A DNA stretch of 64,000 nucleotides from Henriciella sp045287255. Lineage in GTDB: Bacteria > Pseudomonadota > Alphaproteobacteria > Caulobacterales > Hyphomonadaceae. The stretch covers positions 1 to 64,000 of the forward strand of contig NZ_CP137142.1 in NCBI RefSeq assembly GCF_045287255.1, read 5' to 3'. Of the stretch, positions 1 to 8,758 are shown piece by piece. The notes under the pieces were generated by a model, which was given only the letters and a program-made list of their open reading frames with translations, was not told where the DNA came from and did not search any database. Each line of letters opens with the position of its first letter. Within the stretch, counting starts at the first letter, position 1. The position numbers were made by a program, and so were the translations under genes.

Positions 1-1617
1 CCGACCAAGGCCCCGCGTGTTTCAGCTCAGAAATCCGAAAGACCAGCTACGCCAAGGCCGCAGGTCAAGCGCAACCGCCGTAACAAGCCGGGCAAGCTGC
101 CCCCGATCAACCTGTTGCAAACCGCACCGGAACGCACAGGGGATATCGACGAGGATGCCCTGCTGGCCAAGGCCAACCGCTTGGCCGAGGTGCTGCGCGA
201 GTTTGGCGTTCGTGGTCGTATCCGCGAGGTCCGCCCAGGCCCGGTTGTCACCCTGTTTGAGCTTGAGCCAGCCGCTGGTGTGAAATCGGCTCGTGTCATT
301 TCGCTCGCTGATGATGTTGCCCGGTCAATGAGTGCAGTATCCGCCCGTATTGCAGTGGTCCCGGGCAAGAATGCAATTGGTATCGAGTTGCCGAATGAAG
401 AGCGCCAGACCGTCTATCTGCGCTCTCTGCTCGACCATGACGCCTACACAAAGAGCAAGGCGGCCCTGCCAATGGCGCTGGGCGAGGACATTGGCGGCAC
501 ACCGACCGTGGTTGAGCTGGCCAAGATGCCTCACCTGCTGATCGCGGGGACGACCGGATCGGGGAAATCGGTCGGGGTCAATGCGATGATCCTGTCACTG
601 ATTTACAAACTGCCCCCGGAAGAGTGCCGCTTCATCTTTATCGATCCGAAGATGCTGGAACTCAGCATTTATGAGGGTATCCCCCATCTGCTCAGCCCGG
701 TTGTGACTGACCCGAAGAAAGCGGTTCTGGCGCTGCAATGGGCCGTCCGCGAAATGGAAATGCGCTATGAGCTGATGTCCAAGGCCGGGGTCCGGAACCT
801 TGCTGGCTTCAACAAGAAAGCGGCTGAATTCCGCAAGTCGGGTCAGCATCTGACGCGCAAGGTTCAGACGGGCTTTGATGATCGTGGCAAGCCGATCCAC
901 GAAACCGAGATCCTGCCGCTGGACCATATTCCAAACCTTGTCATCGTCATCGATGAGATGGCCGATCTGATGATGGTCGCGGGCAAGGAGATTGAAGGCT
1001 GTGTCCAGCGTCTTGCGCAAATGGCGCGGGCCGCGGGTATCCACCTGATTACGGCGACGCAGCGCCCATCAGTGGATGTCATTACCGGGACAATTAAAGC
1101 CAACTTTCCGACCCGTATCTCCTACATGGTCACCACGAAAATCGACTCCCGCACCATTCTGGGTGAGCAAGGTGCTGAACAACTACTCGGTATGGGTGAC
1201 CTTCTGTATCAAGCGGCTGGGGTGAAAACCAAACGCTGCCACGGTCCATTTGTTTCGGATGAAGAAGTTCAGGCCGTCGTTGATTGGCTGAAAGAAAATG
1301 GTGGTGAACCGGATTATAACCCGGATGTTCTCGAAGAGCCGGAAGAGGGCACAGGCAGCGCCATCATGGATGCGATGCTTGGTACGTCTACGGGTGATAA
1401 GGATGAGGACCTCTATGCGCAGGCCATGGCGATCGTTATCGGTGACAAGCGCGCTTCAACATCCTACCTGCAGCGCCGTTTGAAGATCGGCTATAACAAG
1501 GCTGCAACCCTGATTGAGCGGCTGGAAGAGGATGGCATCATCTCTGGCCCAAACCATGCCGGTAAGCGCACAATCCTGAAAAAGGATTTTGACGATGATG
1601 ACGGGGATCGCCCGTAG
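1..1617 (+). CDS. ftsK: DNA translocase FtsK, C-terminal part (5' end outside window)
   Basis: Septum-associated ATP-driven DNA pump that clears and resolves chromosome termini at division. The reading frame is open from base 1, so the gene starts upstream; a TTG at 115 is internal. A basic, proline-rich linker (about bases 10-100) leads into the LPPINLL motif typical of the start of the FtsK motor, then the alpha domain, a Walker A motif GTTGSGKS (about 547-570) and a Walker B stretch VIVIDEMADL (about 940-970). The last 60 residues (about 1408-1575) match the winged-helix gamma domain that reads KOPS sites, with the SYLQRRLKIGYNKA motif. The N-terminal membrane domain is not in the window. 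About 538 residues are visible. Confidence 0.95.
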   Translation, partial: PTKAPRVSAQKSERPATPRPQVKRNRRNKPGKLPPINLLQTAPERTGDIDEDALLAKANRLAEVLREFGVRGRIREVRPGPVVTLFELEPAAGVKSARVISLADDVARSMSAVSARIAVVPGKNAIGIELPNEERQTVYLRSLLDHDAYTKSKAALPMALGEDIGGTPTVVELAKMPHLLIAGTTGSGKSVGVNAMILSLIYKLPPEECRFIFIDPKMLELSIYEGIPHLLSPVVTDPKKAVLALQWAVREMEMRYELMSKAGVRNLAGFNKKAAEFRKSGQHLTRKVQTGFDDRGKPIHETEILPLDHIPNLVIVIDEMADLMMVAGKEIEGCVQRLAQMARAAGIHLITATQRPSVDVITGTIKANFPTRISYMVTTKIDSRTILGEQGAEQLLGMGDLLYQAAGVKTKRCHGPFVSDEEVQAVVDWLKENGGEPDYNPDVLEEPEEGTGSAIMDAMLGTSTGDKDEDLYAQAMAIVIGDKRASTSYLQRRLKIGYNKAATLIERLEEDGIISGPNHAGKRTILKKDFDDDDGDRP

Positions 1618-1623
1618 CGGTTT

Positions 1624-2361
1624 CTAACTCTGTTTCGGGGTGTTGAGGCGTCGACGATTGGTGTGGGTCACCTCGGCATCCTTTCCACTCGGACGTTTGC
1701 CCTTCATGTAGAATTTTTGCCACGCCTCACGGATCGCTTCGGGGTCCTTGGCCTCAATGCGCGTATTGAAGCTCGCGCGGGCATCGCGCCATTCTTCATA
1801 CTCGGCCTTGAGCTTCTCATTGTCATCAATCGACATCATTTTCGGCTCAATCCGCTCCAGAACTGAAGGCCGAACCAGGGTGATGAAACAGAACGGCTCG
1901 CCTTTCTTGAAGCTCACCGTACCGGGGCGGGTGAACTTCCAGTTCATGGTGAACGGATAAGGCAGCCAGTCCGTCTCAATCAGGCCGGACAGCGCATCAA
2001 TGCCGTCTTTTAGCGTATTGGGTGAGGCCATCGCCCAGGTTGCCCAGCCCTGCGGGGTGCGGAACAGAAATCCAGTGTGAAATGTCAAAATCCCAAAGGC
2101 GAAGTGTGATGAGGCGACATACTCCATCGGCGCATCGGCCTCGTGTGGGGTAATCGTAATATCGCTGGCTTTATTGCCACCATTCCAATGCGCGTCGAAG
2201 CCGTGGCTCAGCCGCATGTCCCAGCCCGTCACATTCGCCATGTTGAGCGGCAGACAGCGATAGGCGTGGCGATCATGAATCTCATCCATCCATTCGCGGC
2301 GGACCGACCCCGGCACCAGGTCCGGCAGGATATGTTGCACCTTGTACACGTCGAGCCGCAT
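1624..2361 (-). CDS. DUF6065-type protein of unknown function
   Basis: A 245-residue soluble protein ending 6 bp from the ftsK stop, convergent with it. I chose the ATG at 2361 (MRLDVYKV) because further upstream the frame runs antisense through the YbaK-type gene. It has an early aromatic and tryptophan-rich half (GWDMRLSHGF, FGILTFHTGFLFRTP, WATWAMASP) and a charged helical tail. The layout resembles the DUF6065 family, recognised from memory of the motif pattern. No catalytic motif is evident and the function is unknown. It is divergent from the deacylase at 2417, with only 55 bp between the two starts, so they probably share a promoter region. Confidence 0.6.
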   Translation of the reverse strand: MRLDVYKVQHILPDLVPGSVRREWMDEIHDRHAYRCLPLNMANVTGWDMRLSHGFDAHWNGGNKASDITITPHEADAPMEYVASSHFAFGILTFHTGFLFRTPQGWATWAMASPNTLKDGIDALSGLIETDWLPYPFTMNWKFTRPGTVSFKKGEPFCFITLVRPSVLERIEPKMMSIDDNEKLKAEYEEWRDARASFNTRIEAKDPEAIREAWQKFYMKGKRPSGKDAEVTHTNRRRLNTPKQS

Positions 2362-2416
2362 TGGCGAACCTCCCAAAACTCTTGACCTTGCGCCGATTTC
2401 CTGCACCAAGCCCGCC

Positions 2417-2917
2417 ATGCCTGCAAGCCCATCTGATCTGTTTGAGTATCTCGACCGCCTCGGCATCGCCCATAAGACGGTTGAGCATGAAGCGACCTTT
2501 ACCGTTGAGGAGGGCCGCGACCTCAAGGCGACCATGCCCGGCGGCCACTCAAAAAATCTGTTCATGAAAGACAAGGATGGCACGATTGTCCTGATCAGCG
2601 CCTGGGCCGATAGCCCGCTTAAGCTCAACCAGCTACACAAACTGATCGGCACGCGCCGCTTATCCTTTGCCAGTGGTGAGCTGATGGAAGAGGTCCTGGG
2701 CGTCACGCCGGGCTCGGTGACCGCCTTTGCCCTGATGAATGATACAGCCGGGCACGTGCGGTTCATCGCCGATGCGGCTCTGATGGCGTTTGAGACGGTG
2801 AACTTTCACCCGCTGGTAAACACGGCCACAACCGCGATTTCAAGCGATGGCCTGCGTGGATTTGTTGAAGCAACAGGGCATACGCTCACCGAAATTGATT
2901 TTACAACCCTGACATAG
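2417..2917 (+). CDS. YbaK/ProX-type aminoacyl-tRNA deacylase
   Basis: Predicted trans-editing hydrolase that removes a wrong amino acid from tRNA, as YbaK and ProXp do. The 166-residue protein starts at ATG 2417 (MPASPSDLFEYL). It shows the YbaK fold pattern: an early HKTVEHEATFTVEEG segment, a GGHSKNLFMKDK strand carrying the conserved lysine, then GTRRLSFASGELMEEVLGVTPGSVTAFAL, the family signature near residues 80-110. The length fits stand-alone members. The closest subgroup (PrdX/ProX-like, editing Ala-tRNAPro) is an inference. The gene is followed directly by a hairpin at 2920-2945. Confidence 0.85.
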   Translation: MPASPSDLFEYLDRLGIAHKTVEHEATFTVEEGRDLKATMPGGHSKNLFMKDKDGTIVLISAWADSPLKLNQLHKLIGTRRLSFASGELMEEVLGVTPGSVTAFALMNDTAGHVRFIADAALMAFETVNFHPLVNTATTAISSDGLRGFVEATGHTLTEIDFTTLT

Positions 2918-2919
2918 AA

Positions 2920-2945
2920 AAGGGCGGCCTGTTAAAGCCGCCCTT
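2920..2945. terminator. Bidirectional terminator-like hairpin between converging genes
   Basis: A perfect 9-bp stem AAGGGCGGC / GCCGCCCTT with an 8-base loop lies 2 bp after the deacylase stop and 25 bp from the receptor stop. Read on the minus strand the stem is followed by TTCT, so it best serves the TonB-dependent receptor. The plus-strand side has no U-tract. Confidence 0.7.
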
Positions 2946-2970
2946 GCCGTTGGAGTTTACCGTGTCTGGC

Positions 2971-5877
2971 TTAGTTGCCTGTGCCCAGGCCGCCAAAGCG
3001 CTTGGTCACGCTGAGCTTGACCGTCCGCCCAAATGGGTTGTGCGTATATGGGTCATAGCTCAGATCAAAGGCCGCAAATGGTGGGTCTTCGTCTGTGACA
3101 TTGACAACAGAGAGCCCTAAATCGAGATCCCAGTCAGACTGCCATGTATAGAACAGGTCGAACGTGGTCTGGCTGTCAATGGTTTCACCAACGCCGCCAC
3201 GCAGGGCTGCTGGACGCTCATCGTCATAATCACCAATATGACGCATCACACCGCGGAAGTTGTGATTACCCAACTCATAGTTCGCGAAGAGATTGGCCTG
3301 GAACTGTGGCAGAGAACGGGAGAAGTTAGAGCGGTTGAACTGACCAGCGCGGTCACCACCCTCAATCACAACGTCCTCGATCAGGAAGTCGCCGACCTCA
3401 TAATCAATGATGTAGGTCGCATCTAGACCAAGTGAGAATTCTGCATTGTTTTGCAGCTCCCATGCGTACTCACCGCGGACATCAACGCCAGAGGTTTCAA
3501 TATCAGGGCCATTGACCACATTGGTGACAATACGGGCAATCTCTGAGGCTTCATTGATGCCGTTGCTATTGTTGTCCGTGAAGGTGATGCGGTTGAGAAT
3601 GGCGTCATCATCGGTTGTCGCTGTGCCAAGAGCGGCAATTGCTGCACCTACGATACTGGCCTGATCTTCAACAATGATCGGATCAGAGAAATCGAAACTG
3701 TAATAGTCGATTGAGCCTGTGAAGCCCCCGCTCTCGAAGATGGCACCCAGATTCCAGCTAAAGGCACTTTCTGGGTTCAGGGCTGGGTTTCCAACCTGGT
3801 CCACCGCCTTAAATGCGGAAGTCGGCGCCACAAATTGCAGCGTTGTGACCTGACCAGACAGCTGGTTCAGTGTCGGCCCCTTGAACGAGGTTTGGGCTGA
3901 ACCACGCAGGGCGAAATTATCATTCACCTGCCACTTCGCTGCGACTTTCGGGTCAAAGGTTGAGCCAACATCGCCACCATAATCCTCGTAACGCATCGCC
4001 ACCTGGATATCGAGATCCTCATAAAGCGGGATCTGTAGCTCACCGAACAGTGAGTAGATGGTCTGCTCTTCATCGGCTGGTGTGAAACCAGCGAGGAAGC
4101 TGAATGGGCCAGTACCGCCTGGTCCCGGTGTGATATTCAGATTGTTCAGATCATTCGGGGTCAGTGTGTAGCCTTCCTGACGAACCTGGAAGCCTGCGGC
4201 CCAGCCAACATTGCCCCCAGGCGCGGTTAGGGCGCTTTGACCAGAGAAGACTGTGTCAAAGGTGATCAGCTCTGTTTCAGCCGATGTAAACTGCCCGTCG
4301 GTGAGCCAGTCCGCCAACTCGACCGAGTTCTCAAGGCCTGGTACAAAGTTCGGGTTGGCTTGGCCGGTGATTGCGTTCTGCTGAATGGCGTTAGAGAACG
4401 GATTGTACCACTGACAGTTGCCAGCACCAGCAACAAGGCTGCCAGTATATCCGGCTGCGAAAGGCTGCGTGCCTGTGGCAGGATCATTACCTGTGATTGG
4501 ATCAGTACACAGGCCAAATCCATTCAGGGCCGCCGTGAAGCCAAGAATGTAAGTGTCATTGGTATTGCGATCTGCCTCGGCTTTAGAATAGGTCAGGGCA
4601 GCATCATAGGTCACACCGTTCTGGAACTCACCATCAATCGAACCGGCAAGGCGGTAAGTGGTATGCTCACGGAAGCCTTCCTGTGCACCACCAGTACCCG
4701 GGAAGCCACCCCAACCGAAGGAGCGGCCGATAAACAGGGCTGCCAATGTTCCGGTTGGGAAATCGCCTGGATTATCGGCGATATATTGCTGGAAACCTGG
4801 ATTGGTGACCGGAACAACCTGTGTCGCCAACTCTTGCGGTGGATAGGATGGGGAGGTTTTCCAGCTTGGCACATCGGTAAAGCCATAAAGGGCTTCAAGG
4901 TGAAGGTTCATGCCATTGTCGAATTCGCGGTTATACTCGGAGAAGACCTGATAGCGCTCTTCTTCTTCAACCAGATTGTCGAATTGCGTGAACTGGAAAG
5001 CGCATTGGTCTGTCGTTGGATTAATGATGCCGCCAACATCCGTACAACCAGATTCACGGTTCAAGGCACCAATAGGCCCAACCACCCCTGGGCCAAGGTC
5101 AGGTCGCAGACCTAGAGCAACATACCGTCCAGGATTAGAGAGTGAGGAAAAACCGCCAACCGGGTTTTCTGCAAAGGGTAGAATGGCCCAGTCTTTTTCA
5201 AGCAGTGGCACTTCCTCACGCTTTTGATACCCAACAGAGGTGATCCAGTTCCAGCCATTGCCTTGCAGACCATAGGCGGCGCTGATGTCAAACTCACCAT
5301 CGGTGCCTTCAAAAGTGGTATAATTGCCGCCAATCTCGAGGCCATCGAGATCAGTACGCGTAATGAAGTTCACAACCCCGGCAATCGCATCCGAACCATA
5401 AAGCGCTGCCGCACCGTCTTTCAGGACCTCAATCCGACCGATCGCGGCGCTCGGGATCATGTTTGTGTCAACAAAGAGTTGGGCCTGTTCGCCTACAGAA
5501 TAGGGAGAAAAGGTCTGGCGCTTGCCGTTGAGGAGAACGAGTGTCCGGCCTGGCCCGAGGCCACGCAGGTTGACGTTGGACGTCCCTTCCAGACCGTTCG
5601 AGGCAAACTGGTTGGTTTGTCCATCCACACCGGACGACACACCAAGGTTGCGGATCAGTTCGGTGATGCTGGGATTGCCCTCAAGCTTGAGGTCAGCAGC
5701 GGTTAGAACATCAACCGGCAGCGCGGCATCTTCAGGGGTTCCGGCAATGAAAGAACCGGTAACAGTCACTGTGGACTGGCGCAGCTCTTCGCCGGTCTCA
5801 TTGTCCTGTGCCAGCGCGGGGCTGGTCAAAAGGGCAGCCACAGAGACGCAGCCCCAGAATTGGGTTGTCAGTTTCAT
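2971..5877 (-). CDS. TonB-dependent outer-membrane receptor
   Basis: A 968-residue outer-membrane gated barrel for energy-dependent substrate uptake. A signal peptide ends at ALAQ (about residue 24). The TonB-box-like STVTVTGSF comes next, then the plug domain (about 45-180, with NVNLRGLGPGRTLVLLNGKR and IEVLKDGAAALYGSDAIAGVVNF) and the barrel, ending in KLSVTKRF and a short GGLGTGN tail. The RGLG/LVLLNGKR pattern belongs to the large receptors common in Caulobacterales and Sphingomonadales, often for carbohydrates or peptides; the substrate is unknown. GGGAGGA sits 5 bases before the ATG. An Asp/Asn-rich DNNSNGINEASE loop late in the barrel resembles a calcium-binding loop. The next receptor is transcribed divergently. 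Confidence 0.95.
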   Translation of the reverse strand: MKLTTQFWGCVSVAALLTSPALAQDNETGEELRQSTVTVTGSFIAGTPEDAALPVDVLTAADLKLEGNPSITELIRNLGVSSGVDGQTNQFASNGLEGTSNVNLRGLGPGRTLVLLNGKRQTFSPYSVGEQAQLFVDTNMIPSAAIGRIEVLKDGAAALYGSDAIAGVVNFITRTDLDGLEIGGNYTTFEGTDGEFDISAAYGLQGNGWNWITSVGYQKREEVPLLEKDWAILPFAENPVGGFSSLSNPGRYVALGLRPDLGPGVVGPIGALNRESGCTDVGGIINPTTDQCAFQFTQFDNLVEEEERYQVFSEYNREFDNGMNLHLEALYGFTDVPSWKTSPSYPPQELATQVVPVTNPGFQQYIADNPGDFPTGTLAALFIGRSFGWGGFPGTGGAQEGFREHTTYRLAGSIDGEFQNGVTYDAALTYSKAEADRNTNDTYILGFTAALNGFGLCTDPITGNDPATGTQPFAAGYTGSLVAGAGNCQWYNPFSNAIQQNAITGQANPNFVPGLENSVELADWLTDGQFTSAETELITFDTVFSGQSALTAPGGNVGWAAGFQVRQEGYTLTPNDLNNLNITPGPGGTGPFSFLAGFTPADEEQTIYSLFGELQIPLYEDLDIQVAMRYEDYGGDVGSTFDPKVAAKWQVNDNFALRGSAQTSFKGPTLNQLSGQVTTLQFVAPTSAFKAVDQVGNPALNPESAFSWNLGAIFESGGFTGSIDYYSFDFSDPIIVEDQASIVGAAIAALGTATTDDDAILNRITFTDNNSNGINEASEIARIVTNVVNGPDIETSGVDVRGEYAWELQNNAEFSLGLDATYIIDYEVGDFLIEDVVIEGGDRAGQFNRSNFSRSLPQFQANLFANYELGNHNFRGVMRHIGDYDDERPAALRGGVGETIDSQTTFDLFYTWQSDWDLDLGLSVVNVTDEDPPFAAFDLSYDPYTHNPFGRTVKLSVTKRFGGLGTGN

Positions 5878-6192
5878 ATGTTTTCCTCCCTGAGCACCTC
5901 TTGCCGATCGTTTATCGATCAGTCCGGGTTGTCAGTTTCTTTGTTTAGGATTCTGACGATAGGCGGCATTTTTTACCCTGCAAAGCAAAAAAACGGATGC
6001 TGCAGCGCACAACCATGCCTGTCAGCGCTGTCAGTGTTGCAAATATGTCAAATTTGAATGTGCGCCGCATTTACGAGTCAGTGACCTCTTTATTCCAAAC
6101 GAACCTGTATTAATTGCAGCAGAACACAAAAAGAGTGCGGGTTCGCCGCGCCTTCCTCCTATCCAACCCCAAAAACCTCAAGGGAGCGAAAC
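5878..6192. promoter_or_regulatory. Regulatory region between divergent receptor genes
   Basis: 315 bp with no gene. It must hold the promoters of both TonB-dependent receptors, but I could not assign convincing -35/-10 pairs. Two symmetric elements are visible: GATCG-TTTAT-CGATC at 5906-5920, in the untranslated leader side of the minus-strand gene, and an imperfect A/T-rich inverted repeat at about 5966-6000, with GCAT...ATGC ends around T- and A-runs. The DNA is more AT-rich than its surroundings. Confidence 0.5.
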
Positions 6193-8520
6193 TTGACGCT
6201 TAAATCCTTTATTATGTCCGGTGTTTCCGTGGCGATGATCGCAACGGCGGGCCTCGCAAATGCACAAGAGACGCAGAGTGACAGCAATGCTGTTGATCGC
6301 GTGCTTGGAACTGTGACCGTTACCGCGACAAAGAAGACTGATGTTGAAGACGTGCAGTCTGTGCCGGTTTCTGTCACGGCGTTTAATGACGAGACGTTGG
6401 ACGCGCTGAAAGTCCGTGACTTGCAGAGCCTGTCTTTCTCAACCCCGAACGTCTCACTGGATGATATTGGCACCTCACGTGGCACAGCGAATTTCCAGAT
6501 TCGTGGCCTGGGCGTAAACTCTTCCATCCCATCCATTGATCCAACCGTTGGTGTGTTCATTGATGGTGTTTATCTGGGCGTAAACAATGGTGTTGTCTTT
6601 GATCTGTTCGATCTCGACAGCGTTGAAATCCTGCGCGGCCCACAGGGCTTGCTGTTCGGACGCAACACAACCGGGGGCGCGATTGTCGTGAACACGGGCA
6701 ACCCGACAGATACGTTTGAGTATAAGTTGCGTGCGGCTGTTGAGGGGCCATGGGCCGATGATGACCGCGGTGGCAACAATTCTTACGTTCAGGGCGTGGT
6801 TTCCGGGCCGCTTGTTGAAGGTAAGCTGAACGGTAAGATTGGCGCCTACTTCAACAATGATGATGGTTATTTTAAAAACCTCTTCAATGACAGCAATCAT
6901 GGCGAAGCGGAAACAACGATCATTCGCGGTGCCTTGGAATGGTTTGCGTCTGAAGACCTGACCTTCCTGGCCAAGCTTGAGCGCTCTGAAACTGATGCGG
7001 ATGGTCCAAGTGCCCAGAACCGTGGGTTCTATGATCGCGACAGTTTCGATCTGGCGATCGACAATGAAGGCTTCATCGAAAACGAAGTTTGGTTCGGCTC
7101 CTTGCGCACCGATCTCGATGTCGACTTTGGCAATGGTACGATCACTAACATTTTTGGCTATCGTTCGTATGAAGCCGAAACCGATGGTGACATCGATTCA
7201 ACCCCGCTCTTCCTTTTCCACTCGCAAACCGAGTTTGAGCAAGAGCAGATTTCCAACGAGCTGCGCTACAATGGCCAGTTCGGCGCAGCCAATGTGACAA
7301 CCGGGGTCTACTATTTCCAGCAGGACCTTTTGTATACGGAGAACCGCGCAATCCCATCTGATCCACGCGGTCTTTACTATGGTGGCGGGAACCAGGACCA
7401 CACCGTTTGGGGCGTCTTTGGTCAGGTTGATTATGACGTGACCGACAATTTCACACTGATCGCAGGCCTGCGGTATTCCAGCGAAGAGAAAGACGTTGAG
7501 ATTACCTATGTTCAGCCACGTGCTGAATGTTCTGTTCTGTCCGGCACTTGCCCTACAGATGGGATCAACCCGATCACAGGTGACAATAATGGCTTCACCG
7601 ATAGTCAGGACTGGTCGAACTGGACCCCGAAACTGGGTTTCCAATACTTCGTCAATGACGTCACCCAGGCCTATGGTAACTATACCAAAGGCTTCCGCTC
7701 TGGCGGTTACAATTTCCGGATTACGACACCTGGGCCTTTCGAGGCGATCTTCCCGCCCGGCGGTTCACGGGCCTTTGACGAGGAAGAGGTCGATAGCTTT
7801 GAGATCGGTGTGAAGACCGAAACCGAAGATGGTCGAGGCCAGTTGAACGCGGCTGTCTTCTTTACCGACATCAAAGACATGCAACGCGAGGTCAACCTGT
7901 CTGACCCAACCGCTGGTGTGGTTCAGACCATTGTGAACACAGCGGATGCTGAGATCACAGGTCTTGAGCTCGAAGGCCGTTATGCGATCACCGATAACTT
8001 CCTGCTGACTGGTAATGTCGGTCTCATTGATGCTGAATACCAAGATGTGAAGTTCGACATTAGCGGCGACGGCGTTATTGATGGGGAAGATCTCGCACTG
8101 GCCTTACCGCGTGTACCGGAAGTGACATTCGGTATTGGCGCGCTGTATGATCTGAACCTTGGAAACAGAGGTTCTCTGGTTACACGCGTGAACTATCAGA
8201 ACCGTGATGAAGTTGCCTATACCGACAATAATTTTGGCTGGATCAATGAGGCTGAAATGGTCGATGCCGACTTGACGTGGAACACACCCGTCGAAGGCCT
8301 GTCTGTATCGCTCTATGGGCGCAACTTGCTGGATGAAGTGCAGGCTGGTGGTGACACGCAGGTGCCATTTGGTGGACCGGCGCTTGCTGCTGCGGCTCCA
8401 GGCGGTGTGAACCGTTCAAACGGTGTTGGTGCGCCGTTCGATCCAAACCCGGCTGGCGGAACCTTCTCACCGCTGAAAAAGGGTCGAGTGATCGGTCTGG
8501 AGTTGACGCTTCAGCGCTAG
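6193..8520 (+). CDS. TonB-dependent outer-membrane receptor, TTG start
   Basis: A 775-residue receptor. I keep the TTG at 6193 because AAGGGAG lies 7 bases upstream and the resulting N-terminus gives a lysine followed by a normal signal peptide ending GLANAQ (about residue 25). The plug includes VTVTATKK, NFQIRGLGVNSS and VEILRGPQGLLFGRNTTGGAIVVNT. The barrel contains YGNYTKGFRSGGYNFR, and the end reads GLELTLQR. The pattern is that of the Fe-siderophore or polyphenol type receptors abundant in sphingomonads; the ligand is unknown. Around residues 620-632 there is a textbook EF-hand-like loop, DISGDGVIDGED. It is divergent from the receptor at 2971-5877, suggesting joint control. Confidence 0.95.
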   Translation: MTLKSFIMSGVSVAMIATAGLANAQETQSDSNAVDRVLGTVTVTATKKTDVEDVQSVPVSVTAFNDETLDALKVRDLQSLSFSTPNVSLDDIGTSRGTANFQIRGLGVNSSIPSIDPTVGVFIDGVYLGVNNGVVFDLFDLDSVEILRGPQGLLFGRNTTGGAIVVNTGNPTDTFEYKLRAAVEGPWADDDRGGNNSYVQGVVSGPLVEGKLNGKIGAYFNNDDGYFKNLFNDSNHGEAETTIIRGALEWFASEDLTFLAKLERSETDADGPSAQNRGFYDRDSFDLAIDNEGFIENEVWFGSLRTDLDVDFGNGTITNIFGYRSYEAETDGDIDSTPLFLFHSQTEFEQEQISNELRYNGQFGAANVTTGVYYFQQDLLYTENRAIPSDPRGLYYGGGNQDHTVWGVFGQVDYDVTDNFTLIAGLRYSSEEKDVEITYVQPRAECSVLSGTCPTDGINPITGDNNGFTDSQDWSNWTPKLGFQYFVNDVTQAYGNYTKGFRSGGYNFRITTPGPFEAIFPPGGSRAFDEEEVDSFEIGVKTETEDGRGQLNAAVFFTDIKDMQREVNLSDPTAGVVQTIVNTADAEITGLELEGRYAITDNFLLTGNVGLIDAEYQDVKFDISGDGVIDGEDLALALPRVPEVTFGIGALYDLNLGNRGSLVTRVNYQNRDEVAYTDNNFGWINEAEMVDADLTWNTPVEGLSVSLYGRNLLDEVQAGGDTQVPFGGPALAAAAPGGVNRSNGVGAPFDPNPAGGTFSPLKKGRVIGLELTLQR

Positions 8521-8546
8521 CGCAAGTTTCAACTTGAAGTCTTTGG

Positions 8547-8579
8547 AAAGGCGGCTCGACTGGGTCGCCTTTTCTGTTT
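8547..8579 (+). terminator. Intrinsic terminator after the second receptor
   Basis: Stem AAAGGCG / CGCCTTT (8547-8553 with 8566-8572) with a 12-base loop, followed by TCTGTTT, 26 bp after the receptor stop. Confidence 0.65.
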
Positions 8580-8595
8580 GCGCAATCTCTGCACA

Positions 8596-8630
8596 ACAAA
8601 AACGGCCCTCCGCTTCTGCAGAGGGCCGTT
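8596..8630 (-). terminator. Intrinsic terminator on the minus strand
   Basis: A perfect 10-bp stem (AACGGCCCTC at 8601-8610 with GAGGGCCGTT at 8621-8630) with a 10-base loop. Read on the minus strand it is followed by TTTGTTG, so it ends transcription from the membrane-protein gene at 8759-9751 and from the structured segment between them. Confidence 0.75.
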
Positions 8631-8637
8631 CTTAGAT

Positions 8638-8753
8638 GTGTCCCTTTCGGCCTGAGACGGCCAGACCTCTGGAAAGGGGATGAAAACAGAGGCTGGCCTT
8701 GTGCCTCCTCAGACCTGTCTTAAGGGGACACAGTTAAACGGCACGACAGGTCT
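8638..8753 (-). ncRNA. Hairpin-rich 3' UTR or candidate small RNA
   Basis: Between the membrane-protein stop and its terminator lie two further hairpins. One pairs GGCCAG-a-CCTCT (8659-8670) with AGAGGCTGGCC (8688-8698). The other pairs AGACCTGTC (8711-8719) with GACAGGTCT (8745-8753). In addition GTGTCCC at 8638-8644 can pair with GGGACAC at 8725-8731, which lies inside the loop of the second hairpin, so a pseudoknot or alternative fold is possible. The strand is inferred from the terminator at 8596-8630. It may be only a structured 3' UTR. Confidence 0.35.
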
Positions 8754-8758
8754 CTTCC

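Noticed and set aside
115..1617. FtsK starting at TTG 115
   Set aside because: The frame is open to base 1 and the upstream residues read as the normal FtsK linker and LPPINLL motif.
2362..2766. N-terminal extension of the DUF6065-type gene
   Set aside because: This part runs antisense through the YbaK-type deacylase gene, whose reading is clearly the real one.
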